From positions 62,001 to 126,000 of the forward strand of contig NZ_FCOE02000008.1 of the NCBI RefSeq assembly GCF_001544915.2: a stretch of DNA of 64,000 nt, read 5' to 3'. Numbering within the stretch: the first letter of the stretch is position 1; every line of letters starts with the position of its first letter. This DNA is from Caballeronia pedi (GTDB lineage Bacteria > Pseudomonadota > Gammaproteobacteria > Burkholderiales > Burkholderiaceae). Shown here piece after piece: positions 43,201-51,805 of the stretch. A program made the translations under genes and the position numbers. The notes under the pieces were generated by a model that saw only the letters and a program-made list of their open reading frames with translations, did no database searches and was not told where the DNA came from.

Positions 43201-44699
43201 CCATGCGACTCTTCGGCCTTGAGATCACACGCGCCGCGCCGCGAGGCAGCACAGGCAGCGCAGGCAGCACGACGGCCTCGCAGCCGGTCGTGCCGATGGA
43301 TGGCCGCACGGTCGGCAGCGGGAGCCTGGGGCCGTTCGGTAGTGGCGGCTGGTGGCCGCTGATCGTACGCGAGGCCTTCGCAGGTGCATGGCAACGCAAT
43401 ATCGAACTCAGGCCCGAGACGATCCTCGCGTATCACGCCGTCTATGCCTGTGTCACCTTGATTAGTGCCGATATCGGCAAGCTGGCCGTGCGCCTGATGA
43501 CCCGCGAGGGCGAGGTCTGGATCGAAGCATCGTCGCCCGCGTTCTCGCCTGTGCTGCGCAAGCCGAACCGCTATCAGAACCACATTCAATTTATCGAGAA
43601 TTGGATCATGTCGAAGCTGACGCGCGGCAACACGTACGTGCTCAAGGAACGCGATGCGCGCGGCATCGTCGTCGCCCTCTACGTGCTCGACCCGAACCGA
43701 TGCAAGCCGCTCGTCACCGAGGACGGCGCGGTCTATTACCAGCTTGATATGGACTACCTCGCGGGCATCGTCCCCGACGATGACAATCGCGGCGGACAGG
43801 TCATCGTGCCTGCAAGTGAAATCATTCACGACCGCATGAACTGCCTGTTCCATCCGCTGTGCGGCACGTCGCCCTTGTTCGCGTGCGCGCTCGCTGCCCG
43901 CCAGGGCCTTGCGATCCTGAACAACTCGGCGGCGTTCTTCGAGAACGGAGCCGAACCGGGCGGCATCCTCGTCGCGCCCGGTGCGATCAGTGACGAGACA
44001 GCGAAGCGCCTTAAGGATCGGTGGGAGGAAAACTACGGCGGGGCGAACCGAGGCCGCATTGCCGTGCTCGGTGACAACCTGAAGTATCAACCGCTGACGA
44101 TGACCGCCGTCGATGCCGAACTTGTCGATCAACTGAAGATGACGAGCGAGGTCGTGTGCTCGGTGTTTCATGTCCCCGGCTATATGGTTGGCGTTGGCGC
44201 TGCCCCGACCTATAACAATATTGAGTCGCTGTCCCAAAACTATTATTCGCAGTGCCTGCAATCGCTGATCGAATCGTTCGAGCTATGCCTCGACGAAGGC
44301 CTCGCACTGCCACCCGAGTATCGCACCGAGCTAGACCTCGACGGCCTGCTGCGCATGGATACCGCGACGATGGTTAAGACGCTGGTCGATTCGGTCGGCG
44401 GCGGCATCGCAGCACCTAATGAAGCACGCAAGCGGCTGAACCTGCGGCCTGTGAAGGGCGGGCAGACGCCGTACCTGCAACAGCAGAACTATTCGCTGGC
44501 GGCACTCGACGAACGCGATCGCAATGCACCGTTCGCGAAGCCTGACCCTGCGCCGACCATCGGCCCGCCGCAACCGACGAGCAGCGGCAATGGCGGCAGC
44601 AACGCGGACGACGCCAACGACGACGAGACAGCGAGCGAGCGCTCGGCGCGCTGGTTCGATCGGCTCGTGAGCGGCCTAACGGAGGCAGATCATGCGTGA
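43197..44699 (+). CDS. HK97-type portal protein
   Basis: A 500-residue portal protein. Recognisable are YHAVYACVTLISADIGKLAVRLM, RYQNHIQFIENWIMSKLTRGNTYVL, GTSPLFACALAARQGLAILNNSAAFFENGAEPGGIL and the YNNIESLSQNYYSQCLQSLIE clip/crown region. The Gly/Asn-rich C-terminus is disordered. A start at 43203 (MRLFGLE) is also possible. Confidence 0.92.
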   Translation: MTMRLFGLEITRAAPRGSTGSAGSTTASQPVVPMDGRTVGSGSLGPFGSGGWWPLIVREAFAGAWQRNIELRPETILAYHAVYACVTLISADIGKLAVRLMTREGEVWIEASSPAFSPVLRKPNRYQNHIQFIENWIMSKLTRGNTYVLKERDARGIVVALYVLDPNRCKPLVTEDGAVYYQLDMDYLAGIVPDDDNRGGQVIVPASEIIHDRMNCLFHPLCGTSPLFACALAARQGLAILNNSAAFFENGAEPGGILVAPGAISDETAKRLKDRWEENYGGANRGRIAVLGDNLKYQPLTMTAVDAELVDQLKMTSEVVCSVFHVPGYMVGVGAAPTYNNIESLSQNYYSQCLQSLIESFELCLDEGLALPPEYRTELDLDGLLRMDTATMVKTLVDSVGGGIAAPNEARKRLNLRPVKGGQTPYLQQQNYSLAALDERDRNAPFAKPDPAPTIGPPQPTSSGNGGSNADDANDDETASERSARWFDRLVSGLTEADHA

Positions 44700-45468
44700 C
44701 GTGACCGGAATCCCGAATGAACTGCTCGACGTGATCGCGCGTGCGATCAAGCTGCACGTGCAGACCTATTGCGCGTCGATCATCGCCCGCCTTGACTCGA
44801 TCGAAAAGCGCAGCGAGCCGGTCGTCAACGTGACCAGCTTCCCGGTGAAGGATCACAGCGAAGCGGTTGCGAGCCTGCAACGCAATGACGAAGAGCAGGC
44901 CAAGCAGACTGCCGAGCACCGGCGCGAACTGGATCGTGTCGCGAGCGGCCTCGATGCGCTCGGCGAGCGGGTCAAGACGATCGAAGGCCGCGAGCCGCCT
45001 GTCGTGAAGGATGGCGAGCCGGGGCGCGATGCGTTCGAGCTCGACGTGCTGCCGGTCATCGACTTCGCGAAGGACTACGCACGCGGCACGCTCGCCCAGC
45101 ATCAGGGCGGTTTGTGGCGTGCACACGCAAACACGCACGGCGAGCACGGCTGGGCCTGCGTGGTCGATGGCATCGCATCGACGCAAGTCACGATGGACAG
45201 CGAACGCAGCTTCACGGTGCATATCGTGCGCTCGGGCGGCGCACACGAGACAGCGACGTTCGCCCTGCCGGTCATGATCTATCGCGGCGTGTTTGTGGCG
45301 GGCGAAACATACAAGGCCGGTGACGTCGTGACATGGGCCGGTTCCCTCTGGCACTGCAATGCGACGACCGACACGAAGCCCGACACGGGCGGCGATGCAT
45401 GGACTCTCGCTGCGAAACGCGGTCGTGATGGTAAGGACCGCATGAGCATTGTGGGGGCGGCAGCATGA
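44692..45468 (+). CDS. Structural protein with chitin-binding-like C-terminal module
   Basis: A 258-residue protein between portal and connector. The N-terminal half is coiled-coil (SLQRNDEEQAKQTAEHRRELDRVASGLDALGERVKTIEG), then a beta region and a C-terminal segment YRGVFVAGETYKAGDVVTWAGSLWHCNATTDTKPDTGGDAWTLAAKRG that resembles the carbohydrate-binding CBM5/12 type. It may decorate the capsid or neck. Function is unproven. Confidence 0.7.
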   Translation: MRDVTGIPNELLDVIARAIKLHVQTYCASIIARLDSIEKRSEPVVNVTSFPVKDHSEAVASLQRNDEEQAKQTAEHRRELDRVASGLDALGERVKTIEGREPPVVKDGEPGRDAFELDVLPVIDFAKDYARGTLAQHQGGLWRAHANTHGEHGWACVVDGIASTQVTMDSERSFTVHIVRSGGAHETATFALPVMIYRGVFVAGETYKAGDVVTWAGSLWHCNATTDTKPDTGGDAWTLAAKRGRDGKDRMSIVGAAA

Positions 45469-45773
45469 CAGGCGACCTCGTAACAATCGATCAGGCCCGC
45501 GCGGCACTGCGGCTCGATGATGACTTCCCCGACCTCACGGTTCAGATCGCGATCACGAGCGCGAGCGATTCGGTCATTCAGTATCTGAAGCTGAAGGAAC
45601 CGTACACCGACGAGAACAAGCCCCCGCCGAACGTGCAGCAGGCGACCTTGCTGCTCGCCGGCATTCTGCTGCGGGACCCGGATGGCGTCGAGTCACAGAC
45701 ATGGGAGCAAGGCTATCTGCCGTGGGCCGTCTGCAACCTGCTGCACCAACGTCGTGACCCGGCGATGGAGTAA
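45465..45773 (+). CDS. Head-tail connector, HK97 gp6-like
   Basis: A 102-residue helical connector: VTIDQARAALRLDDDFPDLTVQIAITSASDSVIQYL and NVQQATLLLAGILLRDPDG match gp6-type adaptors beneath the portal. Confidence 0.85.
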   Translation: MTGDLVTIDQARAALRLDDDFPDLTVQIAITSASDSVIQYLKLKEPYTDENKPPPNVQQATLLLAGILLRDPDGVESQTWEQGYLPWAVCNLLHQRRDPAME

Positions 45774-45778
45774 GGACG

Positions 45779-46156
45779 ATGGCAACCAAGACCACAGGCC
45801 TCGCAGGTGGGCCGCTCAGGCATCGGGTAAGGCTCGAAGAGCCAGTCGTGCAGGTGGACAGCTTGAGCGGCGAGCCGGTCATTACGGAATGGCTTGATCG
45901 TGGAACCGTATGGGCCTCGGTCGAGAGCCTGAGCGGTCGCGAGTGGCTGCTCTCGGCAGAGTTCCGCGCAGGCACGACAACCCGAGTTCGCGTGCGCTGG
46001 CGCGATGACGTGACCGAGCAATGGCGGGTCATTCATGCACGCAAGGCCGGTGACACGATTTACAACATCGACGCGGTGCTGCCTCGGTTCGAGAGTATGT
46101 CCGAACTGAACCTGATGTGCAGCAGCGGCGTCGTGACCGAGGGCGGACAGCCATGA
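45779..46156 (+). CDS. Head-tail adaptor/stopper (SPP1 gp16-like)
   Basis: A 125-residue beta-barrel adaptor (LRHRVRLEEPVVQVDSLSGEPVITEWLDRGTVWASVESLSGREWLLSAE). It closes the head and joins the tail. Confidence 0.82.
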   Translation: MATKTTGLAGGPLRHRVRLEEPVVQVDSLSGEPVITEWLDRGTVWASVESLSGREWLLSAEFRAGTTTRVRVRWRDDVTEQWRVIHARKAGDTIYNIDAVLPRFESMSELNLMCSSGVVTEGGQP

Positions 46157-46653
46157 TGTCGATAAGCGCAGTCAAGGGCCTTAAGGAACTGGACGAGTTT
46201 CTGGCGACACTGCCCGAAGAGGTTCAGAAAAGCATGCTGACGAGTTCGCTGCGCGTCGCTGCAAAGCCGATCCTCGATCAGGCAATGCTTAACGTCCTGA
46301 TGAACTTCGGCGGGCATCCGCGTTCGAGCGGCGTGCTGTTCTCGCATATCACGCGCGGCAAGGTCAAGCGCACAGGCTATGCAGCCCGCATCGATGTGAA
46401 GCTGAAGCGCCGCAGCAAGTCGCCCGGCAAGGTCAACGCACGCATTAACGGCGTGCGTAAGCCTTACGGTGACGACCCGTTCTATGGTCGTTTCCTCGAG
46501 TTCGGTACGTCGAAGATGGAGGCCAAGCCGTGGCTGCGGCCTGCGGCGATCGCCAAGCAGGACGACGCCGGTCGCGGCCTTAATGTCGAACTGCAACGAC
46601 GCATGGCCTTGTGGTGCAAAAAGAACGGCGTCAAGTTCGTGCCGAGCCTCTGA
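46153..46653 (+). CDS. HK97 gp10-family tail-head joining protein
   Basis: A 166-residue protein with the gp10 pattern (VKGLKELDEFLATLPEEVQKSMLTSSLRVAAKPILDQA and YGRFLEFGTSKMEAKPWLRPA). The start at 46153 overlaps the previous stop. It forms or regulates the tail terminator area. Confidence 0.85.
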   Translation: MMSISAVKGLKELDEFLATLPEEVQKSMLTSSLRVAAKPILDQAMLNVLMNFGGHPRSSGVLFSHITRGKVKRTGYAARIDVKLKRRSKSPGKVNARINGVRKPYGDDPFYGRFLEFGTSKMEAKPWLRPAAIAKQDDAGRGLNVELQRRMALWCKKNGVKFVPSL

Positions 46654-46655
46654 CC

Positions 46656-47015
46656 ATGACCGAGGCCGACCTCTTCGCCATCCTCGACAGTGCGATGCCG
46701 GGACGCGTGTTCACGCCGATCGCACCTAAGGGAACCGTCGAGCCGTATGTCATCTATCAAGACGTGACGGTCCTACCAACCAACACGATGTGCGGTTATG
46801 CATGGCTCGATCAATGTCACTGGCAGATCGACAGCTATGCCCGCACGAAGGGCGAGGCCCGCGCAAATATGGAACTCGTCAAGCAGGCCCTGCACGCTGC
46901 TGACCCGCAGCCGACAGTGGAGAACGAGCAGTCGTTGTATGAGGTCGAGACGCGGCTATGTCGCCGCATGGTTCAGGTCATAACGTGGGACTCAACCGGA
47001 AAGGTGACAGCATGA
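46656..47015 (+). CDS. Tail completion protein, DUF3168 type
   Basis: A 119-residue DUF3168-type tail terminator (MTEADLFAILDSAMPGRVFTPIAP, YVIYQDVTVLPTNTMCGYAWLDQCHWQIDSYARTKGEARANMELVKQAL). Confidence 0.83.
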   Translation: MTEADLFAILDSAMPGRVFTPIAPKGTVEPYVIYQDVTVLPTNTMCGYAWLDQCHWQIDSYARTKGEARANMELVKQALHAADPQPTVENEQSLYEVETRLCRRMVQVITWDSTGKVTA

Positions 47016-47962
47016 AAAAAGCCATGAGTGCGCAAGGCACGAAGATGTATCTCGAAGATTTGACGAGCGCGCCGACGGCAACCGGCGCGATTGTATCGGC
47101 GAGCGCGAGCGAACCCGTCTATGCGGTGTTCGATGACGTAAGCAAGCTGAAGAACGGCGAGCCGGTTCTAATCACCGGGACCGGCTGGCCCTCGCTCGAC
47201 AATCAGTCGTTCGTGCTTCAGGACCTCGACGTTAACGGCAAGTCAGCGGCCCTCTATGGCAGTGACGCGACCGAAGAGACAGCGGAGTTCGGTGACCTCT
47301 CGATGTGGTCGTTGAGCACGTTTATCGACCTGTGTGCACGCACGTACTCTGTGCAGCAGACGCCCGCGACCTCGATCGACACAACCACCCTGTGCGATGA
47401 CGAAAAGACTTCGCTCGTCGGCTTCCGCGATCCGGGGACCTTCACGTTCGATTTTTTCATCGACCCGACCGACCCCGCGTATCTCGCCCTGCTCGCCGCC
47501 TATGACGATGGTGAGGTTCGCATGCTCGAAGTCGTGTATCGGAACAAGGCCGTGCGCACGCTGCCGGTCATCGTGCAGTCGATCAGTGAAACGGGCGGCG
47601 TCGATCAGGCTGTGGCCGGATCATGCACGATGAAAATCACGGGCGCACCTGTGCTCACGCAGCCGCCTGACAGCGGCCAGCCCGCCGAGCAGTACAACCT
47701 CAGTGTGACCGTCACGCCCGCAAGCGGTGACGCACCGCTGCACGTCACGATGCAACTGACCGAGACAGGCGGCGCAGCTGCGAAATACGCGATCGACTGG
47801 AAGGACGGCAGCACGGTCGAGAACCTGATCGGCAGCAAGACGACCACGCACAACTACGAGACGGTCGGCAGCTACGAGGCCGCAGTGACTGCGACAGTCG
47901 GCAATAAGGCACAGCCGGTCGTCAAGGCGAATCCGGTCACGGTCGCGAACGCGGGGGGTTAA
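47012..47962 (+). CDS. Major tail tube protein with C-terminal Ig-like domain
   Basis: A 316-residue protein. The N-terminal 225 residues form the tail-tube domain (GEPVLITGTGWPSLDNQSFVLQDLDVNGKSAALYGSD, GFRDPGTFTFDFFIDPTDPAY). The C-terminal 80 residues (NLSVTVTPASGDAPLHVTMQLTETGG...YETVGSYEAAVTATVGN) form a PKD/Ig-like domain that would decorate the tail exterior. The start overlaps the preceding stop by four bases. Confidence 0.85.
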   Translation: MKKAMSAQGTKMYLEDLTSAPTATGAIVSASASEPVYAVFDDVSKLKNGEPVLITGTGWPSLDNQSFVLQDLDVNGKSAALYGSDATEETAEFGDLSMWSLSTFIDLCARTYSVQQTPATSIDTTTLCDDEKTSLVGFRDPGTFTFDFFIDPTDPAYLALLAAYDDGEVRMLEVVYRNKAVRTLPVIVQSISETGGVDQAVAGSCTMKITGAPVLTQPPDSGQPAEQYNLSVTVTPASGDAPLHVTMQLTETGGAAAKYAIDWKDGSTVENLIGSKTTTHNYETVGSYEAAVTATVGNKAQPVVKANPVTVANAGG

Positions 47963-47965
47963 AGC

Positions 47966-48292
47966 ATGAACGACCTGAGCCAACCCGCGCCGCTCTTTCA
48001 TCTCGTCACGTTGAGCGAGGAAGTGCCGACGACGCTGTTCGGACATGTGACCGTGAGCGAGCTAGCGAACCGCGTGCTCTCGAACCTCTATGCCGAGCAC
48101 GATCCCGAGACCGATGCCGAAGGCTTCGGGCATGCGCTGCTGTGCGAAAGCGTGCGCGGTGAGAACGGCGAGCGCATGACGCCCGAGTTCATTCGCAGCC
48201 TGCCAAATCGTGCGCTGCCCGATCTAAAGCTGCTGATGCAGGCCGCTGTTCGCGTCAACGGCATGGAGCGCGCCGACGTGGAAAAAGAGTGA
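47966..48292 (+). CDS. Tail assembly chaperone (lambda G-like)
   Basis: A 108-residue protein between tail tube and tape measure, the position of gpG. It starts MNDLSQPAPLFHLVTLSEEVPTTLFGHVTVSELA and has helical FIRSLPNRALPDLKLLMQAAVRVNGMERADVEKE. The last codons contain GGAAAAAG (48,280-48,287) two codons before the stop, a possible -1 slippage site into the next gene. Confidence 0.75.
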   Translation: MNDLSQPAPLFHLVTLSEEVPTTLFGHVTVSELANRVLSNLYAEHDPETDAEGFGHALLCESVRGENGERMTPEFIRSLPNRALPDLKLLMQAAVRVNGMERADVEKE

Positions 48293-48489
48293 CCGCACCT
48301 GTAACGCGCCTCGTGTATGCAGTGGCCGCGCATCTGCATATGACGGCGGGCGCGGTCCTCGATCAGATGGGCGCACACGAACTCATGACGTGGGGATACC
48401 TCTTCGACGAACACGCGAAGGCACAGCAGCAAGCAGCAAGCGCGCCGCTTGAACTGAGCGTCGAGGACGAAATCAACGCATGGAGATAG
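48289..48489 (+). CDS. Tail assembly chaperone T-like second frame
   Basis: A 66-residue frame in the -1 frame relative to the upstream gene. It begins with GTG overlapping the stop codon and contains RLVYAVAAHLHMTAGAVLDQMGAHELMTWGYLFDEHAKAQQQA, similar to the T part of G-T fusions. It is probably expressed by frameshift from 47,966 and/or from the GTG. Confidence 0.7.
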   Translation: MTAPVTRLVYAVAAHLHMTAGAVLDQMGAHELMTWGYLFDEHAKAQQQAASAPLELSVEDEINAWR

Positions 48490-48493
48490 GTCG

Positions 48494-50650
48494 ATGGCTT
48501 CCGCTGGGAACATAGTTTTCGAACTCGCCGCCGACGTGTCACGTCTACGGACGGACATGCAGAAGGCAGCGAAGGAAGTCGATGCGTCGCTGAAAAGCAT
48601 CGCACAGTCGTCGGCAGTGTCCGCGTTCAAGATGGGCGCAGAGTTCGCGCAGAGCTTCGCGCGGGCCTTCAGTGAGAACGTCAAGAAAGCGATCGACCAA
48701 GCCGACGCGATGGGCAAGCTGGCGCAGCGCGTCGGCACCACGACCGAGGCTATGTCGGCGCTCGCGTATCAGGCGAAGCAGGCCGATGCATCGACCGATG
48801 ACCTTGCGGCAGGCTTCCGAGGTCTATCGAAATCGATCGTCGAGGCAGCGAAGCCGACCAGTGATGCCGCTGCCGCGTTCAAGGCCTTCGGCATCAATGT
48901 CGATGACCTCAAGAACAAGGACCCTGCCGAGCAGCTTGCTTTGATCGGCGAGGCCATGAAGGGCTTTAAGACCAACGAGGACTTCATCGCTGCCGGTACC
49001 GCGATCTTTGGCAAGAACTTCACGGCCCTGTTGCCGATGCTTAAGCAAGGTAAAGAGGGCTTCACCGATGCAGCGAAGGAAGCCGGAAGCCTCGGCGCGA
49101 TCATTAAGGACAGCACGGCTAAAGCGGCTGACGAGTTCAATTCGCAACTGACGAAGCTAAACACAGTCGGCACCTCACTGTGGGGGTCGATCGCCGAAAA
49201 CCTGTTGCCGACCGTTAAGGACCTTGCGAAGTATTTCATCGACGCGGCGAACGACGGCACGACGTTTAAGGAAGTGCTCGAAGATGTGGCCGACGCGGGC
49301 GCGTTCGCAGCGCGTGTGCTGATCGGCACGACCGCGAACGTCACCGCAGCAGCGAAGGCGTTCAAGTTCCTTAGTGACTCGTACAAGGTCCCGGTCGGTG
49401 ATATCGAAGGCCAGAAGAAACTGCGCGCGGACTTCGCCGGTGAGGTGGAGGAACTGTACACGAAGGCCGCGAACGCACAGGCTGCAATCTCTCGCTCGCG
49501 GGAGGATGCCCGCGCAGGCATCAAGCCGAAAGTAAGCGCGACGGACAACCATCAGCAGGACGAGGCGAACAAGAAAACGGTCGACTTTGCGAAGGCGCTC
49601 GCCGATGCAGGCAAGGCAGGCAAGAAAGCGAAGGAAGAGATCAGCGACTATCAAAAGATGATCGAGCAGCTAGACACGGACTATCGCAAGCTGGCCGCCG
49701 AAGGCGATCCGATGAAAGAGCTACTGAGCGACCCGCGCTATCTCGAATCGAGCAAGGCCCAGCAAGCGGACCTCGTTGCCCGCACGCAGCGAAACATCGA
49801 CCTGAAGCTGGCGATCGAGGCCCGCGCACAGGCCGAAGAGGATGCGAACAACGAAGCTGCCCGCCAGGGCGCTGAAGCGGCCGCACGCTGGAAGGCCGAA
49901 GAGGACCATGCGAAGGACATATGGGATTGGGCCGACCAGCAGCGCCGTGCCGTCGATCCGATGCTCGACTATAACGATCAGGTCGATAAGCTGAACGAGG
50001 CCCTGAAGGAAGGCGCGATACCCTCGATGGAGGAATACCTCGCGATCCTTAAGCGTATCAACGATAACTACGATCAGCAGATCGACAAGTCCGATCCGTG
50101 GCTCGAACAGCTTGAGCAGATACAGAAAGCGATCGAGGGCTTCGGCAAGAAATCGAGCGATGCCCTCGTTGACTTCATGTTCGCGACGAAGGACGTCAGC
50201 GTCAGCTTTAGCGAGATGGTCGTATCGATCCTGAAGGACCTCGCCAAGATGCTGGTCTATCAACAGATCATGGGGCCGCTGTTCGGCGTGCTCGGCAAGG
50301 GCCTAACGGGTCAAGGCTGGGACTGGACCAGCTTCGTCGAGGGCAAGCTACAGAGCGGCGGCCCTGTGCGTGCTGGCGGCTTGTATCAGGTCAACGAGAT
50401 TCCGGGCCGCTCGGAGTACTTCATTCCCAACGTGCCGGGCCGTGTCGTCACTGATGCAGGTGCAGGCGGCATCGGCGGCGGCAGCAATGTCGTCGTGAAC
50501 GTGCACATGGCGAAGGACGACACCGCTACACAGAGCACGACCGCCAATCAGAAGCAGGCCGCGGAACTCGGCAATCGCATCGCGACTGTCGTGCGGCAAG
50601 TCATCAGCACCGAGAAGCGCGCGGGCGGTCTGCTCGCACCAACCCGCTAG
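48494..50650 (+). CDS. Tape measure protein
   Basis: A 718-residue protein. The N-terminal half is coiled-coil with TMP-type motifs (VFELAADVSRLRTDMQKAAKEVDASLKSI, SALAYQAKQADASTDDLAAGFRGLSKSI). A hydrophobic segment lies near residues 575-600 and the C-terminus has the Gly-rich GGPVRAGGLYQVNEIPGRSEYFIPNVPGRVV typical of lambda-type tape measures. At 1.5 angstrom per residue it predicts a tail of roughly 108 nm. Confidence 0.9.
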   Translation: MASAGNIVFELAADVSRLRTDMQKAAKEVDASLKSIAQSSAVSAFKMGAEFAQSFARAFSENVKKAIDQADAMGKLAQRVGTTTEAMSALAYQAKQADASTDDLAAGFRGLSKSIVEAAKPTSDAAAAFKAFGINVDDLKNKDPAEQLALIGEAMKGFKTNEDFIAAGTAIFGKNFTALLPMLKQGKEGFTDAAKEAGSLGAIIKDSTAKAADEFNSQLTKLNTVGTSLWGSIAENLLPTVKDLAKYFIDAANDGTTFKEVLEDVADAGAFAARVLIGTTANVTAAAKAFKFLSDSYKVPVGDIEGQKKLRADFAGEVEELYTKAANAQAAISRSREDARAGIKPKVSATDNHQQDEANKKTVDFAKALADAGKAGKKAKEEISDYQKMIEQLDTDYRKLAAEGDPMKELLSDPRYLESSKAQQADLVARTQRNIDLKLAIEARAQAEEDANNEAARQGAEAAARWKAEEDHAKDIWDWADQQRRAVDPMLDYNDQVDKLNEALKEGAIPSMEEYLAILKRINDNYDQQIDKSDPWLEQLEQIQKAIEGFGKKSSDALVDFMFATKDVSVSFSEMVVSILKDLAKMLVYQQIMGPLFGVLGKGLTGQGWDWTSFVEGKLQSGGPVRAGGLYQVNEIPGRSEYFIPNVPGRVVTDAGAGGIGGGSNVVVNVHMAKDDTATQSTTANQKQAAELGNRIATVVRQVISTEKRAGGLLAPTR

Positions 50651-50660
50651 AGGTCCCGCC

Positions 50661-51116
50661 ATGCCTGAAACCGTCCTTGCGCTCAACGAGTCGCAGCGCC
50701 TGAAGCTGCACGCGCTGCTCACGAGCGATCGTGTGTTGATCGAGCCGCAGGCCTCAGGCCTCGCGTTCAAGTGGTGCGTGACTGAGGCCAGCTACGAGCT
50801 AGAGCCGAAGATCGTCAAGGCACAGTTCGGCGATGGCTATGCACAGCGCAGCCCGGCAGGCATCAACACGCAGGCCTGCATGTGGACCATCAGCATGAAA
50901 AACAACGACGCCGAAACGGCCGGCGCGGTCGTTGCCTTCCTGTCGGCACGCAACGGCGTCGAGATTTTCAACTGGACCCCGCCGCGCCAGATCGTGGACC
51001 CGCCTGTCGTGCAGGACGTTATCTGTCCGTCGTGGTCGGTCCGATACGGGCAGCTCGTGTCGAACGGCACACTGCTTTATGACGTGTCGTTCAAGTTCGA
51101 GCAGGTGTTTGTATGA
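50661..51116 (+). CDS. Minor tail protein M-like
   Basis: A 151-residue tail-tip protein (EPKIVKAQFGDGYAQRSPAGINTQACMWTISMKNND, FNWTPPRQ) similar to lambda M. It precedes the L-like gene with a four-base overlap. Confidence 0.85.
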   Translation: MPETVLALNESQRLKLHALLTSDRVLIEPQASGLAFKWCVTEASYELEPKIVKAQFGDGYAQRSPAGINTQACMWTISMKNNDAETAGAVVAFLSARNGVEIFNWTPPRQIVDPPVVQDVICPSWSVRYGQLVSNGTLLYDVSFKFEQVFV

Positions 51117-51805
51117 GCCTCAAGGGCGACATTCAATCGCTGTCGCCGAGCGCGCGCATTGAACTCTACGTGATTGACCTGCGGCCCTATCGCGAGCAGA
51201 CCCTGTACTTTCATGCAGGCACGAACAAGGTCGGCGGCGATGTCGTGTGGCAAGGCGTCACGTATGTGCGCTATCCAGTGCGGGCGAGCGGCTTCGAGTG
51301 GAAAGGTCAAGGCACGCTGCCGCGACCTCACTTCGCGGTCGCGAACGTGACCGGCATCGTGTCGGCGATGTGCAAGCAGTACAGCGATTTAGTCGGCTGC
51401 AAGGTCACGCGCAAGCGGACGCTCGCACGCTATCTCGATGCGGTCAACTTTCCGAACGGCAACCCGTTCGCGAATCCCGCCGAGACCTTCGCCGACGACA
51501 TATTCGCAGTCAATCAAAAGGTGCGCGAGAGCAACGATATCGTCGAGTTCGAACTCGCTACACCGATGGACGTTGAGGGCGTGCAACTGCCGGGCCGACA
51601 GGTCATCCAGAATGCATGCCCGTGGCGCTATCGCGGCGACGGCTGCGGCTATGCAGGCCCGCCCGTTGCCGATATCAACGACAACCCGACAGGCGACCCG
51701 GCGAGCGATGCCTGCGGCAAGCGGCTCAAGTCATGCCGCATGCGCTTCGGCAATGGCTGGATGCCGTTCGGTGGGTTCCCCGGTGCAGGCACGTACAGGT
51801 CATGA
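51113..51805 (+). CDS. Minor tail protein L-like, Fe-S cluster type
   Basis: A 230-residue protein like lambda L. Four cysteines in NACPWRYRGDGCGY and DACGKRLKSCRMRFG could bind the [4Fe-4S] cluster known in lambda L. The start overlaps M by four bases. Confidence 0.87.
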   Translation: MSLKGDIQSLSPSARIELYVIDLRPYREQTLYFHAGTNKVGGDVVWQGVTYVRYPVRASGFEWKGQGTLPRPHFAVANVTGIVSAMCKQYSDLVGCKVTRKRTLARYLDAVNFPNGNPFANPAETFADDIFAVNQKVRESNDIVEFELATPMDVEGVQLPGRQVIQNACPWRYRGDGCGYAGPPVADINDNPTGDPASDACGKRLKSCRMRFGNGWMPFGGFPGAGTYRS

